A stretch of 61,609 nt of DNA, taken from Bacteroidales bacterium. GTDB taxonomy: Bacteria > Bacteroidota > Bacteroidia > Bacteroidales > UBA1715. The stretch is from contig JAFXAU010000024.1 in NCBI GenBank assembly GCA_017516865.1, positions 1 through 61,609 of the forward strand, given 5' to 3'. Both the position numbers and the translations under genes were made by a program. Positions 1-8,232 of this stretch are shown piece by piece (position 1 is the stretch's first letter; each line of letters starts with the position of its first letter). The notes below the pieces were generated by a model, which made no database searches, had not been told where the DNA came from, and saw nothing but the letters and a program-made list of their open reading frames with translations.

Positions 1-49
1 CATGTCTTGTTACGATTTACGCTTGTTTTGATTTGCAACACTAAGATAA

Positions 50-418
50 GTGAAAAATCTGACATGGCAAAATCCTGAGCAACTTTTTGTTGCTCAGGAA
101 CTTATAAATAAAGTTAAATCAAAGTGTTGCGGAATTAAGGTTAAAGACAAACAAGAATACCTGGTATATCCCGAAGATGCAAAAAAAGATAGCATAAAAG
201 GGTATGTTTTCGTTCGTTTTGTTGTAGATAAAGAAGGGCATATAACTAACCCAGAAATTTTAAAAATACACGATGATGTGGTTATTGATTCTCCAGCATT
301 TGATTCTGCCGCATTGGATGTTCTTTCTCACTTAAAAACATTTATTCCTGGAGAGCAACATGGAAAAAAAGTGAATGTATATTATACTCTACCAATTATG
401 TTTAGATTAGATAAATAA
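50..418 (+). CDS. TonB C-terminal domain protein, probably a remnant copy
   Basis: This 122-codon reading frame is little more than a TonB C-terminal domain, the small fold with which energy transducers touch outer-membrane receptors. It starts with GTG directly after an in-frame TAA at 47-49. From about residue 38 it shows YPEDAKK, VRFVVDKEG, FDSAALDVL and LKTFIPGE, matching the end of the next gene almost word for word, also in DNA (161-415 against 1732-1962). It has no signal peptide or membrane anchor, and the PGG motif that normally precedes the domain is missing. I infer a 3' remnant of a duplicated gene rather than a working transducer. Its TAA shares one base with the ATG of the next gene, so translation could be coupled. 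The true 5' part could lie outside the window. Confidence 0.55.
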   Translation: MKNLTWQNPEQLFVAQELINKVKSKCCGIKVKDKQEYLVYPEDAKKDSIKGYVFVRFVVDKEGHITNPEILKIHDDVVIDSPAFDSAALDVLSHLKTFIPGEQHGKKVNVYYTLPIMFRLDK

Positions 419-1965
419 TGAAGGGAATAACGGAAATATTGGTGTTGATGCTTTTGTTTCCGTTTTTTGCGGAAGCACAGATAATTCCTGAATACAAAAA
501 TATCCCTCAATTGTCTTCTGCCTACGAAGTGCTTGACCGTTCCATGTTTCCAGGTGTTGTAACAAAAGAACAAGCTGATAGTATAAAAGCAACAAATAAT
601 TATTTCTATAACACGTATAACTATTATAAAGATGGCTCATATTACTATTATGATGGGAAAAGGGAATATTTTGGCTTTTTGTTCAACAACGTATATGGCA
701 GAAGATTTTTGAATAGTAGGATTTATGTGTATAAGGAGTTTTATCCAAACGATGGACTAAAAAGAAAGAAAATCTGTTCGGTGGATGGACTCAGTATAGG
801 CAACGAATATCTATATGACGAGCAGGGAAAACTCATACGTACAATAAAACATGCAACAATCAATGAGCGGACGGCGGCAGATTTAATAAAGAACAAAAAA
901 CTTAAATTATATGAAAATCCGCCGATTATATCACCCCAACATGAATATAATTATTCATTAAGGAATTATTATTCAATAATAACAAGACGGTCTCAATGTA
1001 AGTTTCTCAAATTCGATTTTTTTGATTTTTCGTATTATTATAATTCATCATTACTTTCTGGTGATTTTTTGGATTATTACTATAGTTTATCATTGCTTTC
1101 TGTTGATTTTGATTCCACTGGTATGCTAAAACGATTGTCTGGAATTGTGGTTGAAGATTGTGAGAATGGCAATATACCTGTTTTTTTTGAAATTGAATTT
1201 ATACATGAGGGTGAATTTTATATTCAAAAGATATTTTATTTGGATGGCAGTCTGCAACGAAAAGCGATGAAATCAAAATATGGATTTTATATAGGTAAAG
1301 AATATGTGTACACTCAAAGAGGAGAACTAATACGAACAATTGACCATGATAAAGGTTATGAGTACACTCCTTATCAATTATTGAATGACAGAATGAGATG
1401 GAATGCCAATCACGTTGAAATAGACAAAGAGAATTCCAAATGGATTGTTCGGTTTTATAGTATGTATACAAAAGATAAACGTGAATATGAGGTATTGGAA
1501 ATTGATGGTAAATCGGGAAAACAAATTGCCGCTTATAACCATATAATATGGACAAAAGAAGACGAGATTGTGCCAGACCTTCTTCCAAATGATTGTAGAT
1601 TTTACAAAACACTTAGTGTATGTGATTGTTTGCCAACAGATGAAGAATCTCTTTGTCCTTTTTCTAAGGTCGAAAAAATGCCAGCATATCCAGGAGGAAC
1701 AAGAGAATTAATTAAGGACATACAAGAAAACCTGGTATATCCTGAAGATGCGAAAAAAGAAGGTTTACAAGGGATGGTTATTGTTCGTTTTGTTGTAGAT
1801 AAAGAAGGGCAAATATGTTGTTCAGAAATTGCGTACTCAACTAATCATATATTTGATTCTGCCGCATTGGATGTTCTTCCTCACTTAAAAACATTTATTC
1901 CTGGAGAGCTATATGGAGAAAAAGTGAATGTATATTATCTTCTACCAATTCAGTTTACAATATGA
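418..1965 (+). CDS. exported MORN-like protein with C-terminal TonB domain
   Basis: The 515-residue product starts with a signal peptide (hydrophobic stretch to about residue 20, ending AEAQ). The body contains two copies of a module of the type YxxDGSLQRK...GxxIGxEYxYxxxGELIRTI (around residues 110-145 and 270-310), which resembles MORN/YwqK-like repeats. The last ~90 residues are a TonB C-terminal domain introduced by MPAYPGGTRELI, the classic entry motif. Such proteins are common in Bacteroidota as TonB-C fusions without a membrane helix in front of the domain; their exact role is unknown. I see no proline-rich periplasmic spacer, so energy transduction is doubtful. The gene is co-directional with and overlaps the preceding truncated copy, and a strong inverted repeat follows its stop. 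Confidence 0.7.
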   Translation: MKGITEILVLMLLFPFFAEAQIIPEYKNIPQLSSAYEVLDRSMFPGVVTKEQADSIKATNNYFYNTYNYYKDGSYYYYDGKREYFGFLFNNVYGRRFLNSRIYVYKEFYPNDGLKRKKICSVDGLSIGNEYLYDEQGKLIRTIKHATINERTAADLIKNKKLKLYENPPIISPQHEYNYSLRNYYSIITRRSQCKFLKFDFFDFSYYYNSSLLSGDFLDYYYSLSLLSVDFDSTGMLKRLSGIVVEDCENGNIPVFFEIEFIHEGEFYIQKIFYLDGSLQRKAMKSKYGFYIGKEYVYTQRGELIRTIDHDKGYEYTPYQLLNDRMRWNANHVEIDKENSKWIVRFYSMYTKDKREYEVLEIDGKSGKQIAAYNHIIWTKEDEIVPDLLPNDCRFYKTLSVCDCLPTDEESLCPFSKVEKMPAYPGGTRELIKDIQENLVYPEDAKKEGLQGMVIVRFVVDKEGQICCSEIAYSTNHIFDSAALDVLPHLKTFIPGELYGEKVNVYYLLPIQFTI

Positions 1966-1999
1966 TGAAACAGAAAGAATTGGAAAATAAATAAATTTC

Positions 2000-2038
2000 T
2001 TGGTACACAAGTTTGTGGACCACAAAGTTGTGTACCAA
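2000..2038. terminator. bidirectional hairpin between convergent genes
   Basis: TGGTACACAA (2001-2010) pairs perfectly with TTGTGTACCA (2028-2037), and inside it TTTGTGG pairs with CCACAAA around a single A; only a G/G mismatch separates the two stems. The hairpin lies 35 bases after the stop of the TonB-domain gene and faces the 3' end of the toxin gene on the other strand. A weak T/A tract flanks it, so it may end transcription from both sides. Confidence 0.5.
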
Positions 2039-2119
2039 ATTTTGCAACCTCGTTGTTTCTCTAAATTTCCTCCTTTCCCCTTTGTCTATTCCCATAAAAC
2101 ACTATATTTGCTTGATAAT
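2037..2119. repeat. 83-bp direct repeat, left copy flanking AbiE cassette
   Basis: This stretch recurs at 3987-4069 in the same orientation with one difference (tttgtcTatt here, tttgtcCatt there). It begins AAATTTTGCAACCTCG and ends TTGCTTGATAAT. The two copies exactly bracket the toxin-antitoxin genes. It contains no reading frame of note. Confidence 0.9.
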
Positions 2120-2163
2120 CATACGTCAAGCCCCATATCCGTTTATGTGAAGTGTGAATGAGG

Positions 2164-3081
2164 TTATGCTAATATGTTTTGCAGTTTATCTACTTCCTTT
2201 TGCAATTTTTGAGGATTTTGCTTTGTAAGTTTCTTCAGATTAAGAAGTTTCCACTTGACGGAAGGAAAATTCTTGAAATATTCAAATTCATATCCGTCCC
2301 ATTCTGGTTGACCAGATTCAAAGCTAATCAGGAACTTCTTGTCCTCTTCGGTCATCAACGATTTAACATCATTAATAAGTTTTGTTCGAGTATCTTCAAA
2401 ATCTTCGTATGAAAAGGGAATATCAGTCATTCCCGCAAACTGGTTTTCCATTGCTTCGTGCTGGTCAATCAAACTTGGTGCGAAGGATTCATGCAAAGGT
2501 CTGTCGCTACCGAGCAGACAAAAAATTAGTCCTTCGCGGCAATCCGCCAATGGCACAGTCATATACTTAATATCGAATAGGTCGCGAGGATGCTGACGTG
2601 AGAGCGCAGCGGCAATCTTGCCTCCATAGAGTAGCGAAATAGGAACAATATCGGCTATACAATATACTTGAAAATCATTCTGTGCCTTTTCGCATAATGG
2701 AAGATGCATTAGTTCACCACCAACGATACCGCGTTTTGTCTGATTAACCTCAACCTTGACTTGTTTGCCACGGTATTCACATAGCAATTTACAGGTGGCG
2801 AAATTTGGAATGATGTGCATGCCAGGGAATGCTTTACGGGCTTTCTCGCTGATGGATTTCAGATGAAAGTTGATGTCCTCCATGCTTTGCTTGCGGTCTC
2901 CCAATGGAATGTAAGTGAGGTCAATGTCAACGGAATATCTGGGCAGATTCTTGAGAAAGAGATTGATAGCCGTACCACCATGTACAGCAAACACCTTTTC
3001 TTCCATAACCAAAGGCAACAGACGCAACAGAAGTTCAACCTTCTGTGCATACACATTCGTTTGTCGGTCTTGACTATTCAT
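2164..3081 (-). CDS. abiEii: AbiEii-type nucleotidyltransferase toxin
   Basis: The 305-residue protein belongs to the AbiEii/AbiGii family, the toxin of type IV toxin-antitoxin and abortive-infection systems. Family members are DNA polymerase beta-like nucleotidyltransferases; characterised relatives modify tRNA and stop growth. Visible motifs: HGGTAINLF (residues 34-42) with the nucleotide-binding GG, VDIDLTY (51-57) with the metal-binding Asp pair D52/D54, and the downstream K155...R162...RDLFD (166-170) signature. All key residues appear present, so it looks active. The start codon overlaps the end of the antitoxin gene by 8 bases, the usual translationally coupled antitoxin-first order. 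The cassette is bracketed by an 83-bp direct repeat. Confidence 0.9.
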   Translation of the reverse strand: MNSQDRQTNVYAQKVELLLRLLPLVMEEKVFAVHGGTAINLFLKNLPRYSVDIDLTYIPLGDRKQSMEDINFHLKSISEKARKAFPGMHIIPNFATCKLLCEYRGKQVKVEVNQTKRGIVGGELMHLPLCEKAQNDFQVYCIADIVPISLLYGGKIAAALSRQHPRDLFDIKYMTVPLADCREGLIFCLLGSDRPLHESFAPSLIDQHEAMENQFAGMTDIPFSYEDFEDTRTKLINDVKSLMTEEDKKFLISFESGQPEWDGYEFEYFKNFPSVKWKLLNLKKLTKQNPQKLQKEVDKLQNILA

Positions 3082-3838
3082 ATTCTGCTAATTCTCTTGG
3101 TATTGTGATTTTATATTTTGAAACATATATACCGCCTTTGCATAATTGTATTTTTGAAGTTCCAAGGTTTATGTGGTTGAAGTCAATTGATTGAAACCAA
3201 GGATAATTTGCTTTTTCTGCCATGTAAAGAAACATTCTTTTTACAGTCAGATTATTTGTTGTTTCCAACAATTGTTGAACTATGGCGGGGCGAAGTGCTG
3301 TTAGTTGTTCCATGATATAATATAAGTCCATATAGCTATATTGACTTGGAGCCAACAACAGGCACTCCATAAAAGCGAGTTCCGGTGAGGATGCTTTTAT
3401 ATTGTAATTGTTTTGCTTTATTGTTTGTTCTTGGATTAGACCGAATGCCGATGTCGTGAAAAACTCGAACGTCATATCAAACAAATCGCTTTTCGCCCAT
3501 TGTGGAGTTCTCGGCTCATTGCTGGCAACCATTAGTCGTGGTTTACCCATTGGAACGAAATGATAATACCCTGATAGTTCAAGGGCGGAGTGCGCGGCTA
3601 CACGGTATTGCTTGCCAGTCTGTTCTTGACAGCTTGCCAATGCTGCCAAAGCCGACAATGTGTCTCCGCTTCGATACATGACTCCCTTTGTTAAAGATGT
3701 CAACCAGCCAGATTTTCGATATTGTTTCATCAACTGATCTGAGTAGCCATGCTTTTTTTGCCCAACGGAAAAAAGAAGCCCTCCCTGATGTATATTCATC
3801 AGTAGCGAGTTGATTTTACTTCTTGGCTCTATATTCAT
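3074..3838 (-). CDS. abiEi: AbiEi-type antitoxin
   Basis: The 254-residue product precedes and overlaps the AbiEii toxin gene. AbiEi antitoxins have an N-terminal winged helix that represses the operon and a C-terminal part that neutralises the toxin without stable complex formation (type IV). Here the N-terminal ~60 residues (LMKQYRKSGWLTSLTKGVMY) fit that winged helix, followed by the family pattern with ALELSGYYHF and PRTPQW. The length is normal. Assignment rests on this pattern and on gene order. A promoter is visible just upstream (3868-3898), and autoregulation through it would be expected from the family. Confidence 0.85.
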   Translation of the reverse strand: MNIEPRSKINSLLMNIHQGGLLFSVGQKKHGYSDQLMKQYRKSGWLTSLTKGVMYRSGDTLSALAALASCQEQTGKQYRVAAHSALELSGYYHFVPMGKPRLMVASNEPRTPQWAKSDLFDMTFEFFTTSAFGLIQEQTIKQNNYNIKASSPELAFMECLLLAPSQYSYMDLYYIMEQLTALRPAIVQQLLETTNNLTVKRMFLYMAEKANYPWFQSIDFNHINLGTSKIQLCKGGIYVSKYKITIPRELAEYE

Positions 3839-3867
3839 ACTTTACAATACGCTCAAAATTTCAACTA

Positions 3868-3898
3868 CAAAAATAGATTGTTTTTCTTGGATAATCAA
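3868..3898 (-). promoter_or_regulatory. promoter of abiEi-abiEii
   Basis: Reading the minus strand, TTG (3898-3896) is followed after 20 bases by TATTTTTG (3875-3868), fitting the Bacteroidota consensus TTTG-N19-21-TAnnTTTG. It lies 30 bases before the antitoxin start. No obvious operator palindrome was seen. Confidence 0.6.
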
Positions 3899-3986
3899 AT
3901 ATTTGGTTGAAAAATATGCATTATTCTATAGCATTGTTTTAGTTTATGAGAAAAATAGATGCTGGGCGTTTTTGTCCATCTAGTTT

Positions 3987-4069
3987 AAATTTTGCAACCT
4001 CGTTGTTTCTCTAAATTTCCTCCTTTCCCCTTTGTCCATTCCCATAAAACACTATATTTGCTTGATAAT
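3987..4069. repeat. 83-bp direct repeat, right copy flanking AbiE cassette
   Basis: This is the second copy of the repeat at 2037-2119, with one substitution. It occupies part of a 373-bp gene-free gap (3839-4211). The rest of that gap holds the abiE promoter and AT-rich sequence in which I see nothing else. Confidence 0.9.
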
Positions 4070-4211
4070 TATGTTTGAGAGAAAAAGAAAAGAAATATAT
4101 TCCAGTTCGTTATTGTATATACGAGGTGGTTTGTCGGGCTCTAATAAAAAATAGAGATTTGATAGAATTAAAAGAATTTTTTCCTACTTATTATAATCAA
4201 AATGAAAAAAT

Positions 4212-5900
4212 ATGCGTTTGGGCTTTGACAAAATAATTGCATTAGTCTTTTTATTTATAGAATGGAATTATTGTGGACATGCACAAGGTTATTACATTGT
4301 TATAGATGATTCCACAGTAGATAGAGTGAAAAATGTCACATCGGCAAAGGAGTTTTTAAACGACAAAGATTCATCGTTACTAAATGATAAGAAAAAAAAC
4401 TTTGAACAAATTACCGCTGTTAGAATCAGAAAGAGTGTGGTGGATAGACATTGTGATTCTATTTATTATACGTTTATTCGTGATTATATGCCTAATGTCA
4501 CCAATGTTGTCATAGAGTTTGAGAATCCTATAAGTAATTATTTTTCTGATATAGATATTTTAAGCAATCAACTTGTTGAATTGCGGATTCAATTGCCTAA
4601 CTATGAAGAATATCCGGAAATGTTTTTTCAAGAATTAGATATGTTTCACCTTGAGAAACTTATTAATCTCAAAGAGTTAACAATATATTGGTACCCAAAT
4701 ACAAGTTTGCCCATGTTTTTGACTGAGCTACAGAAATTAGAGCTTTTACAGGTCTCAATGCCTAATTTTCCATTACAAAATTATCAACAAATAATAAAAA
4801 ATGATAATTTGGAAGTACACTTTTCAAGGCCCCAATATGATGAGTATTCGTGTTGCGAAAGCGTATACGATTTTCTATACCAGGCAAAAAATAGAAAAAT
4901 TCCTACTCTAGGTTTGTTGGGCGATACCATCTATTCGAATCCTTGTTTATTTGTATCAGATGATGATTATGTAAACAACAATGTTTCGTTAAGATTAAAG
5001 AACGATACTATTACAATATTAGGAAAAATTAAAGATGGGGATTTCGAAGGGAAATGGTCTTTTTTTAATGCAGACAAAAATGAAGAATTTATTAGTTCTA
5101 TTGAATTTAGGTTTATTTTCCCTTCTTTGTTAAATTCATCTTTAAACGAAGTGGAAAGAAGTTTGTTGAGTGCAGATCCTTCTTTGACATATAAAGATTC
5201 GCTATTTTTTAAAACAATGTATGTTTTTTTACAGGAATACTCTCATGATAAAACATCAACTATCCACAACGATTGGTACAAATTGGATTCTATCGCATCA
5301 ATATGTTGGGCGACATATTATTTGTACAAAAAATCAAAGGATGATTATAATTATGTTATTGAATTATATAAGCATCAAGAAAAAGAAAATGTGTACAATA
5401 TTTGTCATGATGTGTATGAGAAGAATAAAAAAATATGGCCGTTAAAAACAATTCCTTTTCAAGATGTGTTTTATTATCAAAACGAAGTGACGTCAATAAC
5501 AGATTATTACTCTAGATTTGATAATGATTTCAATACTGTAATAATAAAAAATCAATACTATTTTTTTGACCATTGTGTTAAGAAAGTTAGTTCTGATACA
5601 ACGTCATGGTATATGTATATAAATGATTTTTTCGTATCATGTTCATTTAAAAACGGATATGTGATTGAATACAACGAGAATGCAAGAAATTTATTTAACA
5701 TAAACCATCAAACAGAAAAAGATTCAGTATTATTATTTTCAAATAAAAATCAAGTTATCCGTCTGACACAAAATCAATTTATGCAATGGGATGCAAACTC
5801 AAAACTAATAAAATTAATCATGAATGAGCAGGAATACAAAAATGTATCGCATTCAATGAATAAAAATATAACAAGAAGATATTTACCTAAAAAGAAATGA
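4212..5900 (+). CDS. exported protein of unknown function with LRR-like segment
   Basis: The 562-residue protein begins with a hydrophobic export signal ending GHAQG (about residue 25). Residues ~90-190 show spaced leucines (LVELRIQL, LKELTIYW, LELLQVSM), like a short leucine-rich-repeat region; the remainder matches no family I recognise and is rich in Tyr, Asn and Asp. The central LRR style resembles the middle of the next large gene (6298), so both may belong to one local paralogous group. The start is uncertain: an ATG at 4202 opens MKKYAFGL and stops at once in another frame, while the ATG at 4212 lacks the usual lysine-rich n-region. A one-base indel near the start would explain this. 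An IS-like end begins at its stop. Confidence 0.6.
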   Translation: MRLGFDKIIALVFLFIEWNYCGHAQGYYIVIDDSTVDRVKNVTSAKEFLNDKDSSLLNDKKKNFEQITAVRIRKSVVDRHCDSIYYTFIRDYMPNVTNVVIEFENPISNYFSDIDILSNQLVELRIQLPNYEEYPEMFFQELDMFHLEKLINLKELTIYWYPNTSLPMFLTELQKLELLQVSMPNFPLQNYQQIIKNDNLEVHFSRPQYDEYSCCESVYDFLYQAKNRKIPTLGLLGDTIYSNPCLFVSDDDYVNNNVSLRLKNDTITILGKIKDGDFEGKWSFFNADKNEEFISSIEFRFIFPSLLNSSLNEVERSLLSADPSLTYKDSLFFKTMYVFLQEYSHDKTSTIHNDWYKLDSIASICWATYYLYKKSKDDYNYVIELYKHQEKENVYNICHDVYEKNKKIWPLKTIPFQDVFYYQNEVTSITDYYSRFDNDFNTVIIKNQYYFFDHCVKKVSSDTTSWYMYINDFFVSCSFKNGYVIEYNENARNLFNINHQTEKDSVLLFSNKNQVIRLTQNQFMQWDANSKLIKLIMNEQEYKNVSHSMNKNITRRYLPKKK

Positions 5901-6118
5901 TGTACCCTTCCCCAAAAATCGGACAATGTCTAACTAGACAAATAAAACGATAAATTTGTAAAAAAGAAACGGTATGAAGAAAAAGGTTCACAAAGAGACG
6001 GAGATGGTCAAGGCCGTCAAGGAACTGGAAAGCGGGATGTCAGCGGATGTTGTCGCGCGAGAACACGGAATATCAAGGGCAACGCTGTATAGCTGGAAGT
6101 CAAAATATAGCGGAATGG
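5901..6118 (+). mobile_element. left end of an IS3-type element, truncated
   Basis: The sequence starts TGTACCCTTCCCCAAAAATC and leads into the beginning of an OrfA transposase frame at 5974. The first ~68 bases recur at 10302-10370, so this is a genuine element end. The element breaks off at 6118, inside orfA, where a duplicated piece of the 9.3-kb region begins. No orfB and no right end are present here. Together with 6119-6297 it fills a 397-bp gap without an intact gene. Confidence 0.75.
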
Positions 6119-6162
6119 ACGCATTACACAGTACGGAAAGTTGGTGCCGTTTGCTAATTTGA
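5974..6162 (+). pseudogene. truncated IS3-family OrfA (helix-turn-helix) fragment
   Basis: Residues 1-48 read as the N-terminal helix-turn-helix of an IS3-family OrfA transposase subunit: basic start, KAVKELESGM, then VVAREHGISRATLYSWKSKY. The usual OrfA is about 90-100 residues; here the homology stops after SKYSGM, at base 6118, and the last ~14 codons (DALHSTE...) are out-of-frame sequence copied from the 3' end of the ATPase gene at 9333. It cannot encode a functional transposase. A truncated helix-turn-helix could still bind the element end, but that is speculation. Confidence 0.8.
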
Positions 6163-6213
6163 ACAATGAAGATTGAAAAATGTTGAAATGAAACTCTTTC
6201 GTTACATAGTGCC
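6119..6213 (+). repeat. 95-bp duplication of 9333-9427
   Basis: This segment equals 9333-9427 with one mismatch (AATGAAG against AACGAAG). In its other location it spans the last ~58 bases of the ATPase gene and the first codons of the following exported-protein gene. Here both are fragments, so this is a scar of a former second copy of that gene pair. Confidence 0.9.
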
Positions 6214-6297
6214 CATGGTGGAAATGTATTTTTTTTTGTTTTATTATATGGGTATTCGACATTTTTCCTACTTTTATTCAAATTTAGATAAAACAAA

Positions 6298-8070
6298 ATG
6301 AAAAAAACATTCTTCATTCTCGTGTTCTTGTTCTGTGCGACAAGTGTTTTCTGCCAAATCAAGAAAATCAATTTCTATGACACTGCATATTTTGATGTGA
6401 CAAAGGCGAGATCTGGCAACATTACATATGGATCTTTGGACTGGATTGCTCGCAATGGAGACTGGAGTGGGTATTGGAATACTTTAGTTAACGATGCATT
6501 CGTGAAAAAAGATGGCATATATAAGATTTATGCAGACACCGCCTTCACCTTGTTAGCAGCAGAAGGTGCCGTTGTAAACGGCAAGTTCTCGGGAGAATGG
6601 AAATATTATTATGACAATCATAAACTGCGTTTAAAGTGTTTTTATGTAAACGGGGAATTAAACGGTCCATGGATTTCTTATTTAAAAAATGGATATAAGG
6701 ATATCGAAACTAATTATGTGAACAATGAAAGAGATGGAGTTTATAAATCATACTGGTTCTATACCGACCCTGGAGATAGGAAATATTATGGAAAATATGG
6801 AACGTTTCATTACAAAAATGGAATGAAGCAAGGAAAAACTGTTTATTGGATGGGCGACAGCACCGTTAAGGTGTCATGTACATACATAAATGATAAGTTA
6901 AATGGTTTACAGGTTTTTACGAACCGTCGCGGAGATACGCTAAAAGTTGAAAAATATGAACAAGGAAGATTGATTTCGGAACGAAAGATAGAAAACTCAT
7001 CGTATGTAACCACCTATAAGGTAGAAATTGTCTGCTCTCAGAAAAATTACCAGAAAGTCGATTCGATTTTAAGCAATCTTGGCAAATACAAAAATCTGGA
7101 ATATCTGTCGATTTACTGTGAGGAAGATACCATCTATAATGCAATAATCAATAAACATATCAATAAAATATCGCAGTTGCAAAGATTAAATACCATACGT
7201 CTTTGTGGCAAAGGTTTTAAGAAGATACCTCTGGCAGTGTTTTCGTGTAGAAATTTAAAATCCATTCTATTAGAGGAAATTTCTATTCATTCTTTGCCAA
7301 ACGAATTACTGAAATTACAAAATCTAAAGAATATTGAATTAAAATATTTAAAACTTTCAGATCCAGAGTCAACCATTACACTATTGTCCAAATTTCAGAA
7401 ACTCAAGGAAGTGTTGATATGGGAATGCTTTGAACAACTGCCGCCAAATATGCATTTGTTGCAACAGATAGATGCTTTGTATCTTGGCAATTACGGTCTT
7501 TGTATCCAGAAAGAAATGCAAATCTTGCCTAATGGCATTTTTCAGTTAAAAAATCTCAAAACTCTTCAGATTTGTCAAAAGCAATATGAATATTATCATG
7601 ACAGATTTAACAAAGAAATGCCCAAAACCTTGGTTTTACAGTATCATACTTGTTTTGACAAAAACACCACGGTAGAATTACAAAATTCACGGAAAATAAG
7701 CATTGCCGACATCAAAGAAAACGATGTGGTAATGGCTTACAACACTGAAAAACAAACGATTGATACTGCACTTGTGTTGAATGTGATGAAGCATAATTTT
7801 GATTTATATACATTTGTTACGTTATCGTTGTCGGACGGAACAACCGTGAAATGTACCAACAACCATCCATTCTGGTGCAATTCCCAATGGATTCGTGCCG
7901 ATAAATTACGCAAAAACGACGTGTTGTACTTGCATAATGAAAAAAACAACACCTTGCAACCTGTAACGATTACAGATATACGCATGTCGGCAGAAGAAAT
8001 GGAGGTGTTTAACATTACCACCACCAAGCATAACTATTTTGCGAATAGCGTTCTGGTACATAATAAGTAA
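6298..8070 (+). CDS. exported MORN/LRR protein ending in a Hint autoprocessing domain
   Basis: The 590-residue protein has a signal peptide (MKKTFFILVFLF, cleavage near SVFCQ). Residues ~75-215 contain MORN/YwqK-like repeats (GKFSGEWKYYYDNHKLR, GELNGPW, NERDGVY). Residues ~240-445 form leucine-rich repeats (LSIYCEE, LKSILLEEISI, LKNIELKYL). Residues 452-590 are a Hint (hedgehog/intein) domain: it opens with the nucleophile Cys452 in CFDKNTTV, has the block-B-like NHPFW (His523) and closes with HNYFANSVLVHNK. Hint domains cleave themselves by an N-to-S acyl shift and, in bacterial secreted proteins, usually release a C-terminal toxin. Here translation stops one residue after the catalytic His-Asn, so no cargo remains. 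Cleavage at Cys452 could still process or attach the N-terminal part. Confidence 0.8.
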   Translation: MKKTFFILVFLFCATSVFCQIKKINFYDTAYFDVTKARSGNITYGSLDWIARNGDWSGYWNTLVNDAFVKKDGIYKIYADTAFTLLAAEGAVVNGKFSGEWKYYYDNHKLRLKCFYVNGELNGPWISYLKNGYKDIETNYVNNERDGVYKSYWFYTDPGDRKYYGKYGTFHYKNGMKQGKTVYWMGDSTVKVSCTYINDKLNGLQVFTNRRGDTLKVEKYEQGRLISERKIENSSYVTTYKVEIVCSQKNYQKVDSILSNLGKYKNLEYLSIYCEEDTIYNAIINKHINKISQLQRLNTIRLCGKGFKKIPLAVFSCRNLKSILLEEISIHSLPNELLKLQNLKNIELKYLKLSDPESTITLLSKFQKLKEVLIWECFEQLPPNMHLLQQIDALYLGNYGLCIQKEMQILPNGIFQLKNLKTLQICQKQYEYYHDRFNKEMPKTLVLQYHTCFDKNTTVELQNSRKISIADIKENDVVMAYNTEKQTIDTALVLNVMKHNFDLYTFVTLSLSDGTTVKCTNNHPFWCNSQWIRADKLRKNDVLYLHNEKNNTLQPVTITDIRMSAEEMEVFNITTTKHNYFANSVLVHNK

Positions 8071-8100
8071 GGTCGTAAAAAAACGTGATTGTTGTGTTTC

Positions 8101-8148
8101 TTGAAAAACTACGAAGCCGACGGCTTCAAAACGTTGAAAGAGTTGTGA
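8101..8148 (+). pseudogene. fossil C-terminus resembling the gene at 60485
   Basis: Fifteen codons and a stop read LKNYEADGFKTLKEL. The C-terminus of the partial protein at 60485-61609 reads IRKYEADGFKSLREW, so 9 of 15 residues agree, including an unbroken YEADGFK. Upstream the frame is closed at 8086-8088. It lies 30 bases after the Hint protein stop and is probably the tail of a lost member of that family. Confidence 0.55.
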
Positions 8149-8198
8149 TTCTTCGATGAAAAATGGTGCAAATTTACGATTCAATCGAAAATTTACAC

Positions 8199-8206
8199 TA
8201 TATTTG
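8199..8206 (+). promoter_or_regulatory. -7 element of the ATPase gene
   Basis: TATATTTG matches the Bacteroidota -7 box TAnnTTTG and lies 27 bases before the chosen ATG. No convincing TTG is seen at the expected -33 distance. Confidence 0.4.
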
Positions 8207-8232
8207 CATAAAAACAAAAAACGTATTTGCGT

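Noticed and set aside
2037..4069. The 83-bp repeats as att sites of an integrated element
   Set aside because: No integrase or mobility gene lies between them, so I report only a direct repeat.
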